12,827 nt of DNA. It comes from Gammaproteobacteria bacterium. GTDB taxonomy: Bacteria; Pseudomonadota; Gammaproteobacteria; Pseudomonadales; Azotimanducaceae. The notes under the pieces are model-generated. The model made no database searches. It worked only from the letters and a program-made list of their open reading frames with translations, and was not told the origin of the DNA. The stretch lies in contig DMUF01000167.1 of the NCBI GenBank assembly GCA_003476445.1, forward strand, positions 385 to 13,211. The letters are read 5' to 3'. Positions within the stretch are counted from its first letter, which is position 1; every line of letters begins with the position of its first letter. This document shows positions 1 to 5,472 of the stretch, in pieces. A program made the translations under genes and the position numbers.

Positions 1-374
1 GTCATGCCCGGCAGCGTGGCGCCCTGCTCCGGACCCACGACATGCACGATGCCCTGGCGCTGATCCAGAATATCGAACTGCTGTATCCCCCAGGTGCGAC
101 AGTTCTGGTCGAGCGTGACCACCTGCTCGAGCGCAATTGGATCCGCAATGCCACCGAGCCCCTGGTCCCGACGATCCGTGGGAACGTTGTGATCCGGCGT
201 CGCGAGATTGGCGTCGATGCGCCAGGGCCGGCGCCCTGTCAGCGCAAGTCCTTCGAACGCCTGCGGCGAAGTTACCTCGTGCAGCAGCTGCAGATCGATG
301 TACAGCATGCTCTGCCCATCGGCACGCTCACCCACGAGGTGATCCGCCCAGACCTTGTCATACAGCGTCGGCAT
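1..374 (-). CDS. leuC: 3-isopropylmalate dehydratase large subunit (N-terminal part, cut by window edge)
   Basis: LeuC is the large subunit of isopropylmalate isomerase, a cytosolic 4Fe-4S aconitase-family enzyme that with LeuD converts 2- to 3-isopropylmalate in leucine synthesis. Only about 124 N-terminal codons lie in the window; the C-terminal part, including the cluster-binding cysteines, is beyond the left edge. The visible protein starts MPTLYDKVWADHLV and contains LHEVTSPQAFEGL, then DHNVPT, then IVHVVGPEQGATLPGM, all in the order and spacing of LeuC proteins. I chose ATG at 374-372. Another in-frame ATG four codons upstream (386-384) has an AGGA directly abutting it, too close to act as its ribosome site but about 12 nt from the chosen start. 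It is transcribed divergently from the LysR gene. A possible promoter and a palindrome lie in the shared gap. The assignment is firm; only the exact start is open. Confidence 0.95.
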   Translation of the reverse strand, partial: MPTLYDKVWADHLVGERADGQSMLYIDLQLLHEVTSPQAFEGLALTGRRPWRIDANLATPDHNVPTDRRDQGLGGIADPIALEQVVTLDQNCRTWGIQQFDILDQRQGIVHVVGPEQGATLPGM

Positions 375-406
375 GGCAAAACCCATTCCTATGAGATCGG
401 GACGAG

Positions 407-435
407 ATGGTAGGATCCACCTTCACATAAAACAA
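407..435 (-). promoter_or_regulatory. Possible leuC promoter
   Basis: On the minus strand TTGTTT (435-430) is followed after 17 nt by TACCAT (412-407). The first matches 3 of 6 positions of the sigma-70 -35 consensus and the second 4 of 6 of the -10. A start near 400 would leave a leader of about 26 nt before leuC, too short for a leucine attenuator. The -35 lies inside the palindrome at 427-450. The match is modest, and promoter position here is inference from spacing and base composition. Confidence 0.35.
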
Positions 436-450
436 ATTCATTATTTTTAT
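422..450 (+). promoter_or_regulatory. Possible promoter of the LysR gene
   Basis: TTCACA (422-427, 5 of 6 to TTGACA) is followed after exactly 17 nt by TTTTAT (445-450, 4 of 6 to TATAAT), in an AT-rich patch that stands out from the GC-rich surroundings. A start about 7 nt past the -10 falls at 457-458, which is the ATG of the LysR gene. If right, the message would be leaderless. This fits the absence of any visible Shine-Dalgarno sequence there. Confidence 0.4.
427..450. promoter_or_regulatory. Imperfect palindrome, candidate LysR operator between leuC and the LysR gene
   Basis: The arms ATAAAA (427-432) and TTTTAT (445-450) are exact inverted repeats. Inner positions AAT (435-437) and ATT (440-442) also pair, so 9 of 12 base pairs are symmetric about the centre at 438/439. 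LysR-family sites are commonly interrupted dyads with a T-N11-A core; here T428/A440 and T437/A449 both have that spacing. The palindrome covers the -10 of the LysR promoter candidate and the -35 of the leuC candidate, the position expected for autorepression plus control of leuC. AT-rich DNA yields dyads by chance, so binding is inferred. Confidence 0.4.
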
Positions 451-457
451 TCAGACG

Positions 458-1369
458 ATGCTTAGTCTTAATGATTTGACCGCGTTTCTCGCCGTTGCCG
501 AGCTGAAATCGTTCTCGCGGGCTGCCGAGCACCTGCACCTTACGCAGCCAGCAATCAGCAAACGGGTCCAGTCGCTCGAAAGTTTGCTCGGCGCGCCGCT
601 GTTCGACCGCGTGGGAAAGCAGGTTTATCTCACTCCCGCAGGAACAGCCCTGCTTCCCCGCGCAGAGTCGCTGCTGCGCGCTGCGGAAGACACTCGGCGC
701 CTGATTACCGATTTGGGCAACACCGTCAGCGGTGTGCTGCATCTGGTGACCTCTCATCACGTCGGTTTGCATCGCTTGCCCCCGGTTTTGCGCGCCTTCA
801 CGCGCGAGTACCCCGACGTACAGTTCGATATACGATTCGAAGACTCGGAGGCAGCCCATGATCTGATCCGCCGTAATGCGAGCGAGATTGCGGTTGTAAC
901 TCTGAACCCCAGGGGAGCCGCAGACCTCGAATCCCTTACGCTCTGGCATGACCCGCTCTGCTTTACCGTGGCTGAAGGTCACCCGCTCGGTGCAATACGG
1001 CATCCGCTTGATTGCGCCGCGCTGGCGCGGGAACGCCCCGTTCTGCCCGGGTCATCGACCTTCACCGGACGCATTGTGAGCGACGCGTTCGCCGCCGAAG
1101 GCATCACGCTCACACCCAATCTGTCGACGAATTATCTCGAGACGATCGCGATGCTCGTGGGGATCGGCTTAGGGTGGAGCGTACTGCCACGTACCATGAT
1201 TCGCCCGCCGCTGCGGGAGCTCGCGACGACCCTGCCGCCGCTCGCGCGCACGCTCGGCTGCCTGACTCACCCGCAGCGTCAGCTGTCGAGCGCGGCGCGG
1301 GCGTTTCGTCAGGTATTGGCTACGTACGCGGACCCCGAGTTCAGGACGTCTGACGATCTTGTTCCGTAA
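458..1369 (+). CDS. LysR-family transcriptional regulator, divergent from leuC
   Basis: At 303 aa this is the usual LysR size. Residues about 1-60 form the winged helix-turn-helix: LNDLTAFLAVAELKSFSRAA, then LHLTQPAISKRVQSLE, then GAPLFDR and LTPAG, the family hallmarks. A linker helix follows and residues about 90-295 form the two-lobed effector-binding domain (for example GVLHLVTSHHVG, with GIGLGWSVLP near 240-250). It is the only gene on its strand and shares an 83-bp gap with leuC. Together with the palindrome there, this suggests it controls leucine biosynthesis, perhaps sensing a pathway intermediate such as isopropylmalate; that role is inference. The ATG at 458 has no clear Shine-Dalgarno sequence and sits right where a promoter-derived transcript might begin. 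Its last 29 bases overlap the 3' end of aroC on the other strand. Family assignment is firm; the regulated genes are not proven. Confidence 0.93.
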   Translation: MLSLNDLTAFLAVAELKSFSRAAEHLHLTQPAISKRVQSLESLLGAPLFDRVGKQVYLTPAGTALLPRAESLLRAAEDTRRLITDLGNTVSGVLHLVTSHHVGLHRLPPVLRAFTREYPDVQFDIRFEDSEAAHDLIRRNASEIAVVTLNPRGAADLESLTLWHDPLCFTVAEGHPLGAIRHPLDCAALARERPVLPGSSTFTGRIVSDAFAAEGITLTPNLSTNYLETIAMLVGIGLGWSVLPRTMIRPPLRELATTLPPLARTLGCLTHPQRQLSSAARAFRQVLATYADPEFRTSDDLVP

Positions 1370-2420
1370 CCTGTCCGCGATCGCGGATCAGATGATCCAT
1401 AAGCACTAGCGCAACCATGGCTTCGGCAATGGGTACGGCACGAATACCTACGCAGGGATCGTGTCGCCCCTTGGTCACAACGTCGACCGCATTGCCGAAA
1501 CGGTCTACGGAACGCCCCGGCGTCGTAATGCTGGACGTGGGTTTGAGCGCCAGGCGCGCCACGATGTCCTGACCGGACGAGATTCCGCCGAGAATGCCCC
1601 CGGCGTGGTTGGACAGAAATCCATCCGGTGTCATCTCGTCTCGGTGCTGTGTGCCACGCTGGGTGACGACGTCAAAGCCATCGCCAATGCCCACGGCTTT
1701 CACGGCATTGATGCTCATGAGCCCAGCAGCAAGATCGGCATCAAGACGACCGAAGACGGGCTCCCCGAGCCCCACCGGCACGCCCGATGCGACGACCGTC
1801 ACCTCCGCCCCGATCGAGTCGCCGTCACGTCGCAGCTGCTCGATCAAGGCGGCAATCTCGTCATTTCTCTCCACATCGGGACTGAAGAACGGGTTTTCGT
1901 CCACACGATCGATATTCAACGGGGCAAGACGAATCGAACCGATCTGGCTGAGATAGCCCCGCACGGTGACCCCTGCGCGACTGGAAAGATACGCCCTGGC
2001 AATCGCGCCGGCTGCCACGCGCATGGCTGTTTCTCGCGCCGAGGATCGGCCACCGCCGCGGTAATCGCGCTGACCGTACTTGTGGTGATAGGTGAAGTCA
2101 GCGTGAGCTGGGCGGAACAAGTCCTTGATTGCGCTGTAGTCCTTGCTCTTCTGATCGACGTTTTCGATCAAAAGACCAATCGGGGTGCCGGTCGTAAACC
2201 CCTCGAAGACGCCGGAAAGAATACGCACGCGGTCGGGTTCATCGCGCTGGGTCGTGAACCGCGACTGTCCTGGGCGACGACGGTCCAGGTCGCGCTGAAG
2301 ACACTCCTCCGTGAGCGGCAGTCCCGGCGGGCAGCCGTCAACAATGGCACCCAGCGCAGGACCATGACTCTCCCCGAAGGTTGTCACCGTGAACGCCTGT
2401 CCGAAGGTGTTTCCCGCCAT
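1341..2420 (-). CDS. aroC: Chorismate synthase
   Basis: AroC catalyses the last shikimate-pathway step, 5-enolpyruvylshikimate-3-phosphate to chorismate, in the cytosol, and needs reduced FMN. The 359-aa product opens MAGNTFGQAFTVTTFGESHG, matching the family N-terminus, with GESHG at 16-20, His106 in FRPAHADF, the signature RGGGRSSARET at 121-131 and a C-terminal GRSVDRFGNAVDV region with GRHDPCVGIRAVPIAEAM. The frame stays open 28 codons upstream to 2504, but that extension is Arg/Ala-rich and unlike the family. The ATG at 2420 has GAGG 8 nt before it, which settles the start. It follows prmB in the same direction after 100 bp, a pairing common in gammaproteobacteria. A possible own promoter lies at 2448-2476. 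The coding end overlaps the convergent LysR gene by 29 bp. All visible key residues are present. Confidence 0.98.
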   Translation of the reverse strand: MAGNTFGQAFTVTTFGESHGPALGAIVDGCPPGLPLTEECLQRDLDRRRPGQSRFTTQRDEPDRVRILSGVFEGFTTGTPIGLLIENVDQKSKDYSAIKDLFRPAHADFTYHHKYGQRDYRGGGRSSARETAMRVAAGAIARAYLSSRAGVTVRGYLSQIGSIRLAPLNIDRVDENPFFSPDVERNDEIAALIEQLRRDGDSIGAEVTVVASGVPVGLGEPVFGRLDADLAAGLMSINAVKAVGIGDGFDVVTQRGTQHRDEMTPDGFLSNHAGGILGGISSGQDIVARLALKPTSSITTPGRSVDRFGNAVDVVTKGRHDPCVGIRAVPIAEAMVALVLMDHLIRDRGQVTEQDRQTS

Positions 2421-2447
2421 GCCGGATGCCTCATTTCGCGAGCGCGC

Positions 2448-2476
2448 AGTATGGGAAGCGCGATCCGCCGTCGCAA
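2448..2476 (-). promoter_or_regulatory. Possible aroC promoter in the prmB-aroC gap
   Basis: TTGCGA (2476-2471) and CATACT (2453-2448) on the minus strand are separated by 17 nt; each matches 4 of 6 sigma-70 consensus positions. Transcription would begin near 2441, leaving a leader of about 20 nt before the aroC start. This is the only gap of about 100 bp in the gpsA-to-aroC stretch, which favours a promoter here. A short dyad (AGACGC/GCGTCT, 2507-2521) lies at the prmB stop codon but has no T-run, so it does not look like an intrinsic terminator. Confidence 0.3.
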
Positions 2477-2520
2477 GCCGCGCGCGCGGGCGACGCGGGG
2501 GCACCCAGACGCGAGGCGTC

Positions 2521-3396
2521 TCAGCGAGACTGCAGCCCCATGTCAGACCCCGTCAAAAGAAAGACGCCCTCGCCACCGGTCGGAAGCGTCGGCCAGACAA
2601 ATGGCCAGGATTCGCTCGCCTGAAGGGCAGCGGCGCTTGCTCCGACTTCGCAAATGAAGCAGCCGTCCGGCGCGAGATGTCTCACCACCTCGGACAGGAG
2701 TCGCCGCACCAGGTCGTTGCCATCAACGCCTCCGGCGAGACCGAGCGCCGGTTCATGGCGATACTCCTGGGGCAGCGCGGCCATGTCGCCGGCGTCCACG
2801 TACGGTGGATTGGAGACGATCAAGTCGTAGCGCTCGGTATTCTCGAGCCGGGAAAGCAAGTCTGATTCGATGACCTCCACGCGATCTTCGAGACCGTGTA
2901 GCGCGACGTTCCTGCGCGCAAGAGCCACCGCAGCCGGGTTGATGTCGATCAGGGTCACCCGAGCCTCAGGCCAGACATGGGCGGCAAGGATCCCGATACA
3001 GCCCGAGCCGGTACACACGTCAAGAATCGTTTCGGGTGCTCGCACCAACCACGGCTCAACTTCTTCCACCAGCAGTCCGCCGATAGGCGAGCGCGGAATC
3101 ACAATGCCAGGCTCGATCAGAAACTCGAGTCCGAGGTACTGGCAGCGGCCAAGCAGATACGCGAGGGGAATACGTTCCACCATGCGCCGACGGGCAAGCA
3201 CGCGCACGCGGGCCGCGACGTCGTCGGACACCGGAGCGGCCAAACGTTCGCGGTCATCCGCTTCACCGGACACGCCGAGCACCAACGCGACGGCTTCGTC
3301 CCAGGCATTGTCAGTGCCGTGACCATAGACCAGGGGCGCAACCTCGAAGCTCGCGTGCACTTCCGCGATGAGCGACGCAACGGTGCTTGCGCTCAC
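2521..3396 (-). CDS. prmB: 50S ribosomal protein uL3 (L3) glutamine N5-methyltransferase
   Basis: PrmB transfers a methyl group from S-adenosylmethionine to a glutamine of ribosomal protein uL3. The product of 291 aa has a helical N-terminal substrate domain (to about 90), then PRSPIGGLL (the form typical of PrmB; HemK/PrmC relatives usually carry a different sequence here), the SAM-binding motif ILDVCTGSGCIG (about 125-135), the acidic motif-II stretch LIDINPAAVALARRN and the catalytic NPPY at about 196-199. I start it at GTG 3396. This GTG overlaps the upstream stop as GTGA, and AAGGGG lies 6 nt before it. A TTG one codon earlier is in frame but less well placed. Overlap with the DUF4892-like gene implies translational coupling. 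aroC follows 100 bp downstream. Alternative PrmC is disfavoured by the PRSPI motif and by the aroC neighbourhood. Confidence 0.95.
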   Translation of the reverse strand: MSASTVASLIAEVHASFEVAPLVYGHGTDNAWDEAVALVLGVSGEADDRERLAAPVSDDVAARVRVLARRRMVERIPLAYLLGRCQYLGLEFLIEPGIVIPRSPIGGLLVEEVEPWLVRAPETILDVCTGSGCIGILAAHVWPEARVTLIDINPAAVALARRNVALHGLEDRVEVIESDLLSRLENTERYDLIVSNPPYVDAGDMAALPQEYRHEPALGLAGGVDGNDLVRRLLSEVVRHLAPDGCFICEVGASAAALQASESWPFVWPTLPTGGEGVFLLTGSDMGLQSR

Positions 3397-4406
3397 CAAC
3401 GACCCCTTGCAGGTAGCACCAGTTCGACCCTGCTGTCTCCTGTCATGGGTCGGGGTACGAGCGGACCGACACCAAACGCCTTTGATTTCAGTTCGGGGCG
3501 GGCCTCAGACAGCGAGGCTGCGACCGTATCAGCGCATCCACCAGCCGCCGTGACCAGCGTCTCCGGCAGCGCTGCACCACCGACATGACAGACCACCCAG
3601 ATCGGCTCTGGACCGAGCGCTCGCGCAAGCTTCGCCATAGGCGCCAACGCTTGCGGGGTCAGGGTGCCGTCAACGGCGGGCTTAAGACCCGGAATCACTG
3701 CCCAGCGCTGAGCGCGAAGCTGGAGCGCGACGATGGTCGCCACATCAGGACTTTCGCCATCGCGCGGAGTGATCACGCGCAAATGACTGTAGACCCGGCG
3801 GTTGCCCCGCTCGATCGAATAGACGGCGATAAGCTTGCCATCGCGCACCCACGCCGCATACGCCTGGCGAGCGTCTGGACCATAAAGAAGTGAACTGCCG
3901 AAGAGCGCGTTAGCCCACTCGCTGCTGCGACCGCAGTCCCGCCCGCTGCACCGGTAGACCAGGGTTCCCTCGAGCAATCGCGCGTAGTGATCGACCAGCG
4001 CGAGTGGATCCGTGCCGGCGGGAAAGCGATAGGTAATGGCCTCGACGGTGCCCTCGGGTCGCAGTGCGTTTGCTCCCCTGACATCCCGTTCCAGCCGATC
4101 CAGACGCCCCATCATGAACGTCTGTACGGCGGAGGGCTTGCCGGCAACACGATCCACCGTATCGGCATGGGCGGGCGCGGAAAGCCCGAGCGGTGCAGTA
4201 TCGATCGCATCAAGCGCTTGCGCGAACGCTCCGGGGACCGCACCGCACAACAGAGAAGTAACACATAGCAGCCGACACGGAAGCAGCCGACACGGAAGCA
4301 GCCTTCGAGCAGAGGCTCGACGTGTACGAGCAACGTCGCCTGCCTTGGTCAAAGCGGATCCCGCGCGCAAGAACAGCCAGTGGCACACATCCATCAGGGG
4401 ACTCAT
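3393..4406 (-). CDS. Secreted DUF4892-like protein of unknown function
   Basis: The family recognition is from memory of DUF4892 proteins, which carry a similar CxGRDCGxSxxWAN core. Here it is YRCSGRDCGRSSEWANALF at about 151-169, followed by LLYGPDARQAYAAWV and IERGNRRVYSHLRVI. The assumed start at ATG 4406 gives 337 aa; TGGGG just upstream serves as ribosome site. An arginine-rich stretch (RTRRASARR), a hydrophobic segment at about 36-58 and AFA before Q63 look like an export signal with cleavage near 62, so the protein is probably periplasmic. The roughly 35-residue leader before the hydrophobic part is long. A TTG at 4352 would give a more typical signal peptide, and ATG at 4418 is also possible. 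Four cysteines remain after cleavage (about 153, 158, 273, 290), enough for two disulfides. The last 110 residues (from about IVALQLRAQ) faintly resemble an OmpA-like periplasmic domain, a weak guess. It lies between gpsA and prmB and overlaps prmB by 4 nt. Function unknown. Confidence 0.8.
   Translation of the reverse strand: MSPLMDVCHWLFLRAGSALTKAGDVARTRRASARRLLPCRLLPCRLLCVTSLLCGAVPGAFAQALDAIDTAPLGLSAPAHADTVDRVAGKPSAVQTFMMGRLDRLERDVRGANALRPEGTVEAITYRFPAGTDPLALVDHYARLLEGTLVYRCSGRDCGRSSEWANALFGSSLLYGPDARQAYAAWVRDGKLIAVYSIERGNRRVYSHLRVITPRDGESPDVATIVALQLRAQRWAVIPGLKPAVDGTLTPQALAPMAKLARALGPEPIWVVCHVGGAALPETLVTAAGGCADTVAASLSEARPELKSKAFGVGPLVPRPMTGDSRVELVLPARGRW
3394..3408 (-). promoter_or_regulatory. 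Ribosome binding site and GTGA overlap that fix the prmB start
   Basis: AAGGGG (3408-3403) lies 6 nt before GTG (3396-3394), whose last two bases are part of the TGA stop (3395-3393) of the upstream DUF4892-like gene. The geometry indicates a coupled start at GTG, not the adjacent TTG. Confidence 0.7.
4268..4303. repeat. Tandem 15-bp repeat inside the signal-peptide coding region
   Basis: The plus-strand unit GCAGCCGACACGGAA occurs perfectly twice (4268-4282, 4283-4297) and is followed by its first six bases (4298-4303). Being 15 bp, it keeps the frame and duplicates five codons, giving RLLPC RLLPC RLL in the hydrophobic part of the DUF4892-like signal peptide. It probably arose by slippage and could vary in copy number without a frameshift. 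Confidence 0.85.
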
Positions 4407-4419
4407 GGAACACCCCATA

Positions 4420-5463
4420 TCAGGCGGACGCGCCCATGTACGCCTGCCCGCCAAGCTCGGAAGGGCGCGCAAATTCGACATCCACTGCCTGGCCGCCGGT
4501 CATTAGTTCCACAATCACGTCCTGAAGATGGGCTTGTTCGAACATCAAACGGTACAGACCAGAGGCCAGCGGCATGTAAACGCCAAGGCTTTGGCTGCGC
4601 CGATGGACGACCTCGAGCGTATTGACGCCTTCTGCCAGCTTGCCGAGATCGGCAATGGCTGCCTCGAGCGGTAAGCCTTGCGCCAGACGCACACCCAGCT
4701 GGTAGTTGCGACTGAGCGGGGAAGAACAGGTCACCAGAAGATCACCGACACCTGCAAGCCCGAGAAACGTGAACGGATTGGCGCCCAGTGAGACCGCAAG
4801 CCGACTCATTTCCGCAAGACTGCGGGTAATGAGCATTCCGAGCGTGTTCTGCCCTACCCCAAGCCCGCCAGCGAGCCCGCAGGCGATGGCGTAAATGTTC
4901 TTGAGCGCACCGCCGAGCTCTACCCCATAAACGTCGTCATTGGCATAAACCCGAAAGGTCTTGCTGCGCAGCACCTGCTGCACCCGCTCCGTGAGTTCGG
5001 AGGAACGACTGGCGATCACCGTGCCGGTGAACTGCCCATCGGCAATTTCCTCGGCAAGATTAGGACCGCTCAGTACGCCAATCCGATCTTGCGGCAGATA
5101 ATCTTCCAGCACTTGGCTCATGAGGCGAAAGCCATCGGCTTCGATGCCCTTGGTGGCGCTCACGACCATGGCGTGCGCAGGAGCCGCCGCCGCAATGCGT
5201 GCGGAAACAGCGCGGAACGACCCGCTGGGCACCGTGACGAAAATCAGCCCGCTGTCGCGCAATGCGACCGCCAGATCAGCCGTGGGGTGCACGAGCGACT
5301 CGAGCCGATGACCGGGAAGATAGCGTCGGTTTTCACCGGTTTCGAGGCAATCAGCGACCTGGGTCGGGTCGCGCATCCACAGGTGCGTGACGTGACCGTT
5401 GCGGGCGATGATGTTGGCGATGGCGGTGCCGAAATTGCCACCGCCGAGAATCGCGATATTCAT
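4420..5463 (-). CDS. gpsA: Glycerol-3-phosphate dehydrogenase [NAD(P)+]
   Basis: GpsA reduces dihydroxyacetone phosphate to sn-glycerol 3-phosphate, the backbone precursor of phospholipids, in the cytosol. The 347-aa product has the Rossmann motif AILGGGNFGTAIA (Gly7, Gly9, Gly12), VTVPSGSFR, SATKGIE (Lys105), SGPNLAEEI, VELGGALKNIYAI (Lys188, the expected catalytic lysine) and GLAGVGDLLVTCSSPLSRN (235-253). Length and motif order are standard for GpsA. The start is ATG 5463, 9 nt after the htpG stop. It has no good Shine-Dalgarno sequence, and a 3-codon frame (ATG CGA CGA TGA) bridges the gap, its stop overlapping this ATG. The next gene begins about 13 nt after the gpsA stop. Position behind htpG suggests co-transcription with the chaperone, possibly with heat-shock induction; that is inference. 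Identification is secure. Confidence 0.97.
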   Translation of the reverse strand: MNIAILGGGNFGTAIANIIARNGHVTHLWMRDPTQVADCLETGENRRYLPGHRLESLVHPTADLAVALRDSGLIFVTVPSGSFRAVSARIAAAAPAHAMVVSATKGIEADGFRLMSQVLEDYLPQDRIGVLSGPNLAEEIADGQFTGTVIASRSSELTERVQQVLRSKTFRVYANDDVYGVELGGALKNIYAIACGLAGGLGVGQNTLGMLITRSLAEMSRLAVSLGANPFTFLGLAGVGDLLVTCSSPLSRNYQLGVRLAQGLPLEAAIADLGKLAEGVNTLEVVHRRSQSLGVYMPLASGLYRLMFEQAHLQDVIVELMTGGQAVDVEFARPSELGGQAYMGASA

Positions 5464-5472
5464 CGTCGCATG

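Noticed and set aside
1374..1387. Perfect 14-bp palindrome TCCGCGATCGCGGA just after the LysR stop
   Set aside because: Considered as a LysR terminator, but no T-run follows and it encodes ordinary AroC residues (IRDRG), so it is likely incidental.
2421..2504. Possible 28-residue N-terminal extension of AroC
   Set aside because: Chorismate synthases begin with MAGNTFG-type sequence, and the ATG at 2420 has a well-placed GAGG.
1461..2657. A 398-codon plus-strand open frame across aroC and the prmB-aroC gap
   Set aside because: Shadow of aroC; the translation is low in hydrophobic patterning and rich in Arg, with no family resemblance.
4210..4330. Lipoprotein signal or twin-arginine signal in the DUF4892-like protein
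   Set aside because: LLC-G lacks the small residue required before the cysteine of a lipobox, and TRRASAR does not fit the twin-arginine consensus. A general secretory signal with cleavage after AFA fits better.
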